Positions 18,269-26,995 of a stretch of DNA of 64,000 nt are shown here, piece after piece. Within the stretch, counting starts at the first letter, position 1. Each line of letters opens with the position of its first letter. The translations under genes and the position numbers were made by a program. The stretch covers positions 1 through 64,000 of the forward strand of contig NZ_MUYT01000012.1 of assembly GCF_002014765.1 (NCBI RefSeq), read 5' to 3'. The notes under the pieces are model-generated. The model saw nothing but the letters and a program-made list of their open reading frames with translations, did no database searches and had not been told where the DNA came from. The DNA is from Lwoffella lincolnii. GTDB lineage: Bacteria; Pseudomonadota; Gammaproteobacteria; Pseudomonadales; Moraxellaceae.

Positions 18269-20619
18269 TTGGCTTGATGGTCATCAAAGCGGTTGGGTGC
18301 GTACAATCGTTTAATGCTGATGAAGTTATACAGCTTTCTTAAAGCGTCAATGCCTTCTTGGGCATGACTGCGACTACGCACCACCACATAAAACACGCTA
18401 TGGTTGATAAAGGTCACATAACGCACCACACCAATGTTAAGCTGTTTTAGCAATATCATGCCTTCACTGATTTGCTCTTCATCAAGCAACACTTGAATGC
18501 CCAAATAAGCGGTGAACTGAGCCCGTTCGCCTTGAGTAACCTGTTTTAGACTGTCTTTGTCACGCCAAGACAATGGAAATACTCGGTTAGGCTGTTCTTT
18601 TTTGGTGTTTAGTATTTCAAAACATTTGTGTCTATGCACAATCAAGCCTTGATTGACAGAGTTATAGCCTAAGATTTCATCACCATAAATGGCATTACAG
18701 CATTTGGCAAAGTTAATCTCTACCCCACTCATGTTTGCCAATAAATTACGGGGATGGCTTAAGTTGGCATTATCCTGCTCAGTTACGGCAATGTGGTCAC
18801 TAAACAAGCGAGTCACCACCAACTGTGGCAACAATGCCCCTGAACTGATTTGTAAAAACAACCCTTGTTTGTCTGTTACTCCTTGCCACTCAAGCAAATC
18901 TGCCCAATCATCATCACTCAGATTACTTAAATGCTTATCATAAGTCGATAATGCCCGCTCAAGGGCTTGTTCACCGTGCTGGCATTTTTCGACATCAGGC
19001 AAGGCTCTGAGCCATTTACCAATCAGATTGCGTGCCTTAGTTGTTACCACAAAACCAAGCCATTCTGCTTTAGGCATACCTTGAGGGTCGGTGATGATTT
19101 CGACGGTTTGTGTGCCTGTCAGCACCGTTGAGAGACTGACCGCTTGCCCATTCACCACCGCCGACACAGCCGCATCTCCAATCTTAGGACCAACTGCATA
19201 CGCAAAGTCTAAGGCGGTGGCACTGCGTGGCAATTCATACACTTGCCCTTGTGGGCTATAAATCAGGATTTTTCGCCCATTGAGATAATGAATAAGGTCA
19301 TTGACCGCTTGCTCGCTAGAGTCAGCCTCATCAGCAGACCCTAAAAGTCCGATGGCGTTTTCACTGCTCACCAAGTCTTTCATGGCACTCAACGATGCTT
19401 GAATAACCGACTGACTGACTTTAGACGCATTTTCTAACGCCATCACCCCAAGACGAGCGGATTGTTGCATTTTTTTGGTCAAAATAGTCACTTGAATGGT
19501 GTCAGTGTCATAACGATAAGTCAAAGTTAAAGACTGATTGCCACCTGCTGGCGGATGCTTGATGTGATCTGCCACCTGCTCGTTGGGAATGTCATAGCGT
19601 TCAATAAAAAAGTTCGCCAGCTGATGACAATGCTCGATGGTCTCCACCACCACTTCAAAGGCATATTGGCGTAAGATGGCATTGAGTTCACCACGATTGC
19701 GAAAAAACTGACGAAACATGGATACTTGATGGTCAATGACCTGCACATGCCCTTTAATGTGCTGTTTATGTAGCACGTGCTGTAAGTTCTCTTGAATGAG
19801 ATTTTTTTTATAATGACGCCCCAAGCCATGTTGAATCAGTTTATCAGACAACTTGCCATACATGTCATTATCCAAATTACGATAGCATAACAATTCAATG
19901 GCATTGGCAATGTCATTTAGCCCCATGACTCTGGCAAGCGGGATATAAAATGACAGCGTCTCTTGTGCGGTGGCACGTTGCTTTTCAGGTTTGACCGCTC
20001 CTAACGTGGACATGTTGTGCAAGCGGTCAGACAACTTAATGATAAGCACTCGTGGGTCTTTTAAAGTGGCATCGACAATTTTATAAAAGGTTGCCAGTTT
20101 GTTTTGATGCTTATTGTGGCCAGATGATTTTAATTTGGTCACACCATCGACCAATTTTGGCACGTCCCCACCAAATACCTGCTGTAATTCATCAAGGGTG
20201 ACAGGCGTGTCTTCAACCGTGTCATGTAGAATGCCTGCAATCAATGTATCTCTATCCAAGCGAAACCCTGCTAAAATCTCCGCCACCGCCAATGGGTGGG
20301 TGATATACGGCTCACCTGATTTACGACGGTCTTGAATGTGTGCTTTGTCACCAAAGTGAGCCGCTGCTAAGATATCTGCTTGTTCGGCTTCGCTCAGATA
20401 ACTGGTCGCCAGCATCAAACTGTGATAGGCTTCATCAACCAAAGTATGACTAAATTTAAACAAAGACTTTTTTGGCAAAACTGCCACTGGCAAGCCACCA
20501 TCATCGGTGAATGAATACTGCTCAATGTCTTGTAAATGAATGGTTTTATCTTGTTCACTACGCTGTTTGGCGGTGGTCATAACCGCTTGAGATACCGCTT
20601 GTAATGCTTTGTCGGTCAT
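18229..20619 (-). CDS. spoT: Guanosine-3',5'-bis(diphosphate) 3'-diphosphatase SpoT (synthetase domain degenerate)
   Basis: SpoT degrades (p)ppGpp. The HD hydrolase domain (about 85-235) is intact, with H108, H132-D133 and E136-D137 (ILHDTVEDT). The following synthetase domain (about 290-400) has lost the usual motifs: where active enzymes have a GYQSLHT-type segment this one has GGNQSLTLTY, and the FRVIV-type strand reads FEVVVE. A TGS domain (about 460-520), a Cys-containing region with CCNAIYGD (about 660) and a C-terminal ACT domain follow. An N-terminal extension of about 60 residues precedes the HD domain. The last 13 residues are encoded by the 14-bp repeat. From what is known of Acinetobacter SpoT, it is probably a hydrolase only. 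Confidence 0.9.
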   Translation of the reverse strand: MTDKALQAVSQAVMTTAKQRSEQDKTIHLQDIEQYSFTDDGGLPVAVLPKKSLFKFSHTLVDEAYHSLMLATSYLSEAEQADILAAAHFGDKAHIQDRRKSGEPYITHPLAVAEILAGFRLDRDTLIAGILHDTVEDTPVTLDELQQVFGGDVPKLVDGVTKLKSSGHNKHQNKLATFYKIVDATLKDPRVLIIKLSDRLHNMSTLGAVKPEKQRATAQETLSFYIPLARVMGLNDIANAIELLCYRNLDNDMYGKLSDKLIQHGLGRHYKKNLIQENLQHVLHKQHIKGHVQVIDHQVSMFRQFFRNRGELNAILRQYAFEVVVETIEHCHQLANFFIERYDIPNEQVADHIKHPPAGGNQSLTLTYRYDTDTIQVTILTKKMQQSARLGVMALENASKVSQSVIQASLSAMKDLVSSENAIGLLGSADEADSSEQAVNDLIHYLNGRKILIYSPQGQVYELPRSATALDFAYAVGPKIGDAAVSAVVNGQAVSLSTVLTGTQTVEIITDPQGMPKAEWLGFVVTTKARNLIGKWLRALPDVEKCQHGEQALERALSTYDKHLSNLSDDDWADLLEWQGVTDKQGLFLQISSGALLPQLVVTRLFSDHIAVTEQDNANLSHPRNLLANMSGVEINFAKCCNAIYGDEILGYNSVNQGLIVHRHKCFEILNTKKEQPNRVFPLSWRDKDSLKQVTQGERAQFTAYLGIQVLLDEEQISEGMILLKQLNIGVVRYVTFINHSVFYVVVRSRSHAQEGIDALRKLYNFISIKRLYAPNRFDDHQAKKPNKRNPIKETQ

Positions 20620-21202
20620 GATGTTTTGCCCTATTATCTACCATAAATCCAGCTACTGAAGATGTTGATGTTGTTAAATTTTCTTAAAGCCTTGTTGTAC
20701 AATCTTGTTGTTACTAGTTTTGTCATGTGATTGACACAATGTTGATAAAATTTAATGTTGACAAAATTAATGACAAAAAAAACCGCAACGAGAAAAACAG
20801 ACCAAAGACAGGGATAACCATTGAATTTTATGGATTTAACGCAGTCCCTTTCATTCTTTTAACAGTCATATTTTCAGCGGTAATACGAGTGATAAACCTA
20901 TAAACTACTCATTATCCCATATTTAGTCAATGCCTTTTATCTAAATAGTGATGCTGTTAATCGACAATCGCCCTTTTTTCATCGCTTGTTCTTTATCGCT
21001 TATTTTTTGTCATATGCTTCTGTCTTTCTTTATTTTACCTGCTTTCACTTTGTTAATAGGCAAAGTTGACAGGCAAAAAAATGATGATAAAAAATGACCG
21101 ATAAAATCAGTTGCAAATCGATACGGACAAACAGATAAGAATTTGCTAAGATTTGGGATTATTTAGCCACATGACGCAAGCCAATAGGAACACATAGGAG
21201 AC
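20620..21202. other. Intergenic region between divergent spoT and DUF2059 gene
   Basis: About 580 AT-rich bases holding the promoters of the two divergent genes. I find no open frame with a ribosome site, no tRNA and no clear riboswitch. A near-duplicate TGTTGATAAAATTTAATGTTGACAAAATTAATG lies at about 20749-20772 in two 16-base halves. Confidence 0.45.
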
Positions 21203-21844
21203 ATGATGACCTCTTTTCACTTAACCAAATTTGACTTAAGCAAAACAAGCCAACAACGAACCAAATCAACCAATAAAGCCACCTCTATCTCATCGATGTT
21301 GGCAATGTATTTTGCGGTTTTTATTTTGTCAGCATCACCAAGTTTTGCAACCGCCGCCACCCCAAGTCAGCAGTCGGTAGAAAAACTGATGCGTATTTTA
21401 CAAATGGACAACATGGCAGATGACATCCAAGCCCAATCAGCTGACCTTATCTATCAAGTCATCACAGCCGAGGTCATCAAAAATAACCAACCACTTAGCC
21501 AAGCACAAGACAAACAGATACATACCTTGGTTCAGCTAGATGCCTTGGTTGACAAATACGTCACTCAATTAAATCGTAAAACCAATCTCCAACAAATCCG
21601 CCAACAAATGAGCCAAAGCTATGTGCAAGCTGCCCAAACGCACTTTACCCAAGCAGAAGTAGATGCTCAAATTGAGTTTTATGGTTCTACCACAGGTCAA
21701 GCCATCTTAAAAAAACAACCTGAGGTCATGCAATCTTATATGCAGCATCTGTTACCCACCTTGATGCAACAGACACAAAAAAATCTCAATGAAATTTTAC
21801 CCAGTCTAAAACAAGAAGTGCAACAAATATTGGCAGGGTCTTAG
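21203..21844 (+). CDS. DUF2059 domain-containing exported protein
   Basis: A 213-residue secreted protein of unknown function. A basic N-region and a hydrophobic core (about residues 32-50, ending SPSFATA) form a signal peptide. The mature part is helical and has the DUF2059 pattern: KLMRILQMDNMADD near the start and, toward the end, FTQAEVDAQIEFYGSTTGQAILKKQPEVM. AGGAG lies just before the tandem ATG codons. The family is found in the periplasm of many proteobacteria, with no established activity. uvrB follows 97 bases later in the same direction, but the spacing does not demand co-transcription. Confidence 0.8.
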   Translation: MMTSFHLTKFDLSKTSQQRTKSTNKATSISSMLAMYFAVFILSASPSFATAATPSQQSVEKLMRILQMDNMADDIQAQSADLIYQVITAEVIKNNQPLSQAQDKQIHTLVQLDALVDKYVTQLNRKTNLQQIRQQMSQSYVQAAQTHFTQAEVDAQIEFYGSTTGQAILKKQPEVMQSYMQHLLPTLMQQTQKNLNEILPSLKQEVQQILAGS

Positions 21845-21940
21845 ATGATGGTAACTGATGACGTAAGCATCTGATGGCACAAGCATCTGACAATAAAATA
21901 AACTGATAACAAACTGATAACAACATAAAAAAACCACACC

Positions 21941-24070
21941 ATGAGAATGCCAGAACCAAGAAGCAGTCGCCAACTCAACCAGCTTGCCAGCCAACTGCAA
22001 GATGAGGCTCAAATCACTGGGGTAAATGCCAGTGGCACACAAATCTCTAGCCGTGCTTTTGATATGGTCACTGACTTTGTGCCATCAGGTGACCAGCCAC
22101 AAGCCATTGACAAACTGGTCAAAGGGGTTGAATCTGGTATGCACGGTCAGTTACTGCTTGGCGTAACAGGCTCTGGCAAGACCTATACCATGGCAAAAGT
22201 CATCAGCCGTTGCGGACGACCCACCATCATCATGGCACACAACAAGACGCTTGCCGCTCAGCTATACGGTGAGTTTAAGGCATTTTTTCCTAATAATGCG
22301 GTGGAATATTTTGTCAGTTATTATGACTATTATCAGCCCGAAGCCTATGTGCCTGCCAGCGATACCTTTATCGAAAAAGACAGTGCCATCAATGACCACA
22401 TCGACCAAATGCGACTGTCTGCCACTCGTGCCTTGCTGGAGAGACGTGATGCCATCATCGTTTCATCAGTGTCATCTATCTATGGTTTGGGCGACCCAGA
22501 AAGCTACCTAAAAATGTTGTTACACCTTGTGGTGGGCGATTGTATTGACCGTCATGCCATCATCAAACGCTTGGTGGAGTTGCAATATACCCGTAATGAG
22601 TTGGACTTTGGTCGAGGAACGTATCGGTTGCGAGGTGAGACCTTAGACATCTATCCTGCTGAAAGCGAACAGTTGGCAGTGCGAGTCAACTTATTTGATG
22701 ATGAAATCGAAAAAATTGCTTGGTTTGACCCATTAACAGGTAAAAGTGTCCGCAGTGTGCCACGCATCACCATTTATCCAAAATCGCACTATGTTACCCC
22801 CAAAGACAAACTGGAAGCCGCTGCCAAAACCATTAAAGCAGAGCTAGAAGAACGCTTAACCTATTTTCAAGAACATGGCAAACTGATTGAAGCCCAACGC
22901 ATCAAAGAACGCACCCAATACGACCTTGAGATGATACAGCAGCTTGGCTATTGTAACGGCATCGAAAACTATTCACGCCATCTGTCTGGCAGACCTGCTG
23001 GTGAAGCACCACCCACCCTGTTTGACTACATTCCACCTGATGCCCTGCTGTTTATTGATGAAAGTCACGTAACCGTACCACAAATCGGTGCAATGTACAA
23101 AGGCGATAAAAGTCGCAAAGAAACCCTTGTACAATATGGCTTTCGACTGCCCAGTGCCATGGATAACCGCCCCATGAAGTTTGAAGAATGGGAACGCATC
23201 GCCCCGCACACCATCTTTGTGTCTGCCACCCCTGCCTCATATGAACTTGAGCATAGCCAACAAGTGGTTGAACAAGTGGTACGACCCACGGGCTTGGTTG
23301 ACCCCATGTTAGAAATTCGCCCTGTACTGACACAAGTAGACGATGTGCTGTCAGAGATTCATATTCGTCGTGAGCTGGACGAACGAGTGCTTATCACCAC
23401 ACTGACCAAACGCATGGCAGAAGACCTAACCAGCTATCTAAAAGAATACAACATCAAGGTCGCCTATCTACACTCAGACATTGACACAGTAGAGCGAATG
23501 AAAATTATCCATGAATTAAGAACAGGCGTACATGATGTGCTGGTTGGCATCAACCTATTACGAGAAGGTTTAGACATACCAGAAGTGAGCCTTGTTGCCA
23601 TCTTTGACGCTGATAAAGAAGGTTTTTTACGCTCAGAACGCTCGCTGATTCAGACCATTGGGCGTGCAGCTCGTCATGTCAATGGCAAAGCAATTTTATA
23701 TGCTGACAGCATCACCCCCAGCATGCAAAAAGCCATTGATGAAACTGAACGTCGCCGTGCCAAACAAATGGCGTTTAATAAAAAACATGGTATCACGCCA
23801 AAATCCGCTCGTCGCAACATCACTGATAAAATTGACACAGGTGAACATTTAGATGATGTCAATATTCATGTCAATGACAATCAAACCATTGCCAATCAGT
23901 CCAAACTACCCGATGTGGACATTGCCATTTTGCGTAGCCCAGATTTGCTCGCCAAAGAAATCAATCGCCTAGAAAAACAAATGCAAACCTTATCAAGAGA
24001 GCTAAAGTTTGAAGAAGCTGCCCAAGTGCGAGACAAAGTACTGACGTTAAAGGCGTATGTGATACAATAA
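21941..24070 (+). CDS. uvrB: Excinuclease ABC subunit UvrB
   Basis: UvrB verifies DNA damage delivered by UvrA and positions UvrC for incision in nucleotide excision repair. Walker A is GVTGSGKT (about residue 69), the beta-hairpin contains [10 protein letters not shown], the DEAD-like box is [12 protein letters not shown], and helicase motif VI is [13 protein letters not shown]. The C-terminal UVR motif ([20 protein letters not shown]) that contacts UvrC is present. The length of 709 residues is slightly over E. coli (673); the extra is an N-terminal polar stretch of about 35 residues before [13 protein letters not shown]. The start may be internal, but no better ribosome site is visible. 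Confidence 0.96.
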   Translation: MRMPEPRSSRQLNQLASQLQDEAQITGVNASGTQISSRAFDMVTDFVPSGDQPQAIDKLVKGVESGMHGQLLLGVTGSGKTYTMAKVISRCGRPTIIMAHNKTLAAQLYGEFKAFFPNNAVEYFVSYYDYYQPEAYVPASDTFIEKDSAINDHIDQMRLSATRALLERRDAIIVSSVSSIYGLGDPESYLKMLLHLVVGDCIDRHAIIKRLVELQYTRNELDFGRGTYRLRGETLDIYPAESEQLAVRVNLFDDEIEKIAWFDPLTGKSVRSVPRITIYPKSHYVTPKDKLEAAAKTIKAELEERLTYFQEHGKLIEAQRIKERTQYDLEMIQQLGYCNGIENYSRHLSGRPAGEAPPTLFDYIPPDALLFIDESHVTVPQIGAMYKGDKSRKETLVQYGFRLPSAMDNRPMKFEEWERIAPHTIFVSATPASYELEHSQQVVEQVVRPTGLVDPMLEIRPVLTQVDDVLSEIHIRRELDERVLITTLTKRMAEDLTSYLKEYNIKVAYLHSDIDTVERMKIIHELRTGVHDVLVGINLLREGLDIPEVSLVAIFDADKEGFLRSERSLIQTIGRAARHVNGKAILYADSITPSMQKAIDETERRRAKQMAFNKKHGITPKSARRNITDKIDTGEHLDDVNIHVNDNQTIANQSKLPDVDIAILRSPDLLAKEINRLEKQMQTLSRELKFEEAAQVRDKVLTLKAYVIQ

Positions 24071-24125
24071 GCACATCAACCAAAGCGTATAAACTACCTT
24101 ACCAGCAATTCATCATATAATACAA

Positions 24126-24455
24126 TCAAGCCAAACCATCAGGGCATAAACCAAATGAAAAAATAAAGGTCGCCACCAAACTGTTGACAATGACAAACGC
24201 CCAATCAATGCCTTGATGATGCAACACAAATTGTCCCAACGCCCATGACACAACCAACATCAGCACAAAAAATCCCATCAAAATACGAATAACCTTAGGA
24301 TGAGTTAAGTCAAAATAAGATTGATTGGCTTGGAATTTGGGCATTTTTTCTAAATCATGTTTTTTTAGATGATGTTTTTCTAGATAATAAAGTCGCACTG
24401 CCCAACCCAACCCTAAGGCAATCACTCCCATCAGCAAATAAGTTAAAAATCCCAT
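24126..24455 (-). CDS. Small membrane protein of unknown function
   Basis: A 109-residue protein that I do not recognise. It has three likely membrane segments: residues 2-22, 58-78 and 84-104. A basic, His/Lys-rich cytoplasmic loop (YLEKHHLKKHDLEKMPKF) lies between the first two. A 15-base repeat of AAATCATG/TAGATGATG type in that loop encodes the duplicated KHHLKKHDL. AAGGAA lies before the ATG. It lies downstream of the lipoprotein gene with a 26-base gap and is probably co-transcribed with it. No function is proposed. Confidence 0.6.
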   Translation of the reverse strand: MGFLTYLLMGVIALGLGWAVRLYYLEKHHLKKHDLEKMPKFQANQSYFDLTHPKVIRILMGFFVLMLVVSWALGQFVLHHQGIDWAFVIVNSLVATFIFSFGLCPDGLA

Positions 24456-24481
24456 ACGTTCCTTTTTTTACTTGTTAGTTA

Positions 24482-25051
24482 TTAATTGTGTATGACTTGA
24501 TTGCTTAAAGATACTGAATTTGTTTGTGGTGCATTGGCGATATCCACAACAATATCCACAGGGGCATCATCACACACCACTTTATAAATGGTATTTGCCC
24601 CCCGATAAATATATGCCAAATATTCACTATCAAGCAGTGGATCAAGGTTGGCATGGCTGGTTTGTACTTTAGCCAACACCATGAGCTTATCAGGGCGAGC
24701 AATGATGGCATCTAGCTTCTTTGCATCAATGGCAAAGTAATTTGCCACGTCTTTTTTTGTCAAAATTTCTAATGGTTCAGGGTTATCCCAAACTCGATTG
24801 GCATTGGCAGGTTCTTTCATTTGCATCACAAGCTTGCCTGCATGGGTGCTGATTTTGATTTGAGCAGGTTCATCATGACTGATGGTGTAACACCCTACAA
24901 ACATTTGTGCCACATCAGAGTCAGATAAAGTTAACACTGTGTTAGTTGTATTGGCATCAAATTGCATTGGTGAATGTTGGTCATTTTGAGAATCACAGCC
25001 CACAAGCGTTGCCAAGCAAACAAACATCAATGTTATTTTTGTCATCATCAT
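24482..25051 (-). CDS. Putative lipoprotein, function unknown
   Basis: A lipoprotein of about 190 residues. The N-terminus MMMTKITLMFVCLATLVGC is a classic type II signal peptide with lipobox LVGC, so lipid attachment to that Cys is expected. The upstream in-frame extension to 25315 runs through a non-coding-looking stretch and was rejected; one of the three successive ATG codons at 25045-25051 is the likely start. The mature part has two Cys residues that could form a disulphide (VGCYTIS and KVVCDDA). I recognise no domain. The region before it has an 18-base tandem duplication near 25116-25153. Confidence 0.65.
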   Translation of the reverse strand: MMMTKITLMFVCLATLVGCDSQNDQHSPMQFDANTTNTVLTLSDSDVAQMFVGCYTISHDEPAQIKISTHAGKLVMQMKEPANANRVWDNPEPLEILTKKDVANYFAIDAKKLDAIIARPDKLMVLAKVQTSHANLDPLLDSEYLAYIYRGANTIYKVVCDDAPVDIVVDIANAPQTNSVSLSNQVIHN

Positions 25052-25244
25052 TTTTACTATAGACTGGAGGGTATTTTCTGTTATCATGTTGCTGTTCAAG
25101 TTTGAAAACCAAATGCAAAAACCAAGTTTAAAACCAAAAACCAAGTTTAAAACATAGTATAGCAAATTTGCACATTGTTCACCCCTTAAGACCGATGATG
25201 ACAAATCATTACCTTTTATAGATGGTTTTTTAACACTTCTTCTT

Positions 25245-25844
25245 ATGACTGACGCACACACCAATCCATTTTTTGAAGATGTCATTAACATCACACTCAA
25301 AACCAACACCACCATTGCTTATACCGATGGGGCGTGTAAAGGTAACCCCGGTCAAGGCGGTTGGGGCGTGTTATTGGTATTGTCAGATGGCAAACAACGC
25401 CAATATTATGGAGGCGATAATCCCACCACCAATAACCGCATGGAGATGATGGCAGCCATTAAAGCCATACAGCTTAGCCCAAGCGAACATGACATCGAAC
25501 TGTGGACAGACTCAGGCTACCTAAAGCAAGGCATCACCACTTGGATACATGGCTGGAAAAAAAGACACTGGAAAAAAGCCGATGGCAAACCTGTGCTTAA
25601 TCAAGATTTATGGCAGCAGCTTGATGCCCTTTGTGAACAAGATAAGCAACAGCATAAACGCCAAATTCATTGGCATTGGGTTAAAGGACATGCAGGACAT
25701 GCAGGCAACGAAATGGCAGACAAACTTGCCAACTTAGGTGTGCAATGTCCCACAGGCAACACAGGTAATAATGATGTAGAAAAAAAGTCTGACGTAAAAA
25801 AAAAGCCCAAAACCATTTGGCTCAGCAACGTCAAACGCACGTAA
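25245..25844 (+). CDS. rnhA: Ribonuclease HI
   Basis: RNase HI cleaves the RNA strand of RNA-DNA hybrids. The active-site acids are present: Asp in YTDGACKGNPG, Glu in NNRMEMMAAI, Asp in LWTDSGYL, and the last Asp in GNEMADKLA; the basic handle WIHGWKKRHWKKADGKPV is also complete. The length is 199 residues against 155 in E. coli. There is an N-terminal addition of about 18 residues and a Lys-rich C-terminal tail of about 35 residues (EKKSDVKKKPKT). The start ATG lacks a strong ribosome site; the alternative would be within the extension. dnaQ follows directly, as in many gammaproteobacteria. Confidence 0.93.
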   Translation: MTDAHTNPFFEDVINITLKTNTTIAYTDGACKGNPGQGGWGVLLVLSDGKQRQYYGGDNPTTNNRMEMMAAIKAIQLSPSEHDIELWTDSGYLKQGITTWIHGWKKRHWKKADGKPVLNQDLWQQLDALCEQDKQQHKRQIHWHWVKGHAGHAGNEMADKLANLGVQCPTGNTGNNDVEKKSDVKKKPKTIWLSNVKRT

Positions 25845-25876
25845 CAAACCACACAATCAACCATGCCAACCCTACA

Positions 25877-26830
25877 ATGAACCACTCAACAGACGACTGG
25901 CTACATATTGATCCATTAGGTCTTGATACTCTAAATCTTGATACTCTAAGTTTTGATGACCCAAGTTTTGATGGCTTAAATAATGATACCAACCACATGC
26001 CCAACACACAGACCAACGCACAGCCAAACATACAAGCCAATATGAACATGCCACAAGACATGCCAGCCATGACTTTTAACGGTGATACCAGCCGAGCCAA
26101 TCCTAGTTTTTGCCCCTTACTGCCCCCACCCATCAACCGTGGACAGTCAGAGCGTCAGCTTATCATGGATACTGAAACCACAGGCATGAACTTTACCGAC
26201 GACCGCATTGTCGAAGTGGGCATTATTGAACTTATTGGACGCAAGCCCACAGGTGAAAAATTGCATGTGTACATCAACCCACAAATGCAAATGAGTGAAG
26301 AGGTCATAAAAATTCATGGCATCAGTAACGCCTTTGTGGCTGACATGCCTACCTTTGATAAAGTTGCTCAGCCAATTTATGATTTTATGATTGGTGCAGA
26401 AGTCATTGCCCACAACGCTGACTTTGACATGAACTTTTTAACCGCTGAATTCAACCGAGTGGGTCTGACTGATTTTGCCAAGCGTGTAACCATTACCGAC
26501 TCACTCGCCATCGCCAAACAGCTCTATCCAGGACAAAAAAATTCCCTAGATGCTTTGGTAAAACGCCTAAATGTCGGCAAGCAAGACCGTACTTTTCACG
26601 GAGCATTGCTTGACTCAGAGATTTTGGCGGAAGTTTATCTGGCATTGACAGGCGGGCAAGTGTCCCTTGCCATTGATGACGCACTGCCCAACCAAGGCGG
26701 ACAACCACATGCACAATTTACCAAACTTGCCAATCTGCTTATCAAAGACAACCACGATGACACCGCCCATAAAGATTGGATAAACGCCTTAAAAACCCAA
26801 TACCCTGATGTGGTGGCACCATGGTCGTGA
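25877..26830 (+). CDS. dnaQ: DNA polymerase III epsilon subunit with N-terminal extension
   Basis: The epsilon subunit is the 3'-5' proofreading exonuclease of the replicative polymerase. The DEDDh domain is intact: DTETTG (motif I), HNADFDMNF (motif II), and HGALLDSEIL (motif III with His and Asp). About 95 residues precede the exonuclease core, which starts at RQLIMDTE near 26152. This extension is Asn/Met/Gln-rich and includes three short LDTL/SFDD-type repeats. The open frame reaches back to a TTG at 25817 that overlaps rnhA. The first ATG at 25877 was chosen, but neither has a ribosome site, so translation may start closer to the core. Confidence 0.88.
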   Translation: MNHSTDDWLHIDPLGLDTLNLDTLSFDDPSFDGLNNDTNHMPNTQTNAQPNIQANMNMPQDMPAMTFNGDTSRANPSFCPLLPPPINRGQSERQLIMDTETTGMNFTDDRIVEVGIIELIGRKPTGEKLHVYINPQMQMSEEVIKIHGISNAFVADMPTFDKVAQPIYDFMIGAEVIAHNADFDMNFLTAEFNRVGLTDFAKRVTITDSLAIAKQLYPGQKNSLDALVKRLNVGKQDRTFHGALLDSEILAEVYLALTGGQVSLAIDDALPNQGGQPHAQFTKLANLLIKDNHDDTAHKDWINALKTQYPDVVAPWS

Positions 26831-26995
26831 TGTTTTTTATCAAAAAAATCACAACCACCATCAATATCCACCTTGCATCACAGCATGCTTCATGATGTAA
26901 TGCTAGCAATTTATTCAAAAATCTGTCTTTACCGTATCCATGACCGCTTAAAAAAGCACCATACGACACAATAACAAACAATAGGAATTTTGTTC

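Noticed and set aside
18090..18342. Open frames of 74 and 80 codons, rich in Phe, Leu, Gly and Trp, on the plus strand across the 14-bp repeat
   Set aside because: They are the repeat read in the wrong direction; no ribosome site and they overlap the end of spoT.
26821..26995. AT-rich hairpin after dnaQ (GTGAT-TTTTTT / AAAAAA-ATCAC)
   Set aside because: The stem is mostly A-T pairs; too weak to call as a terminator.
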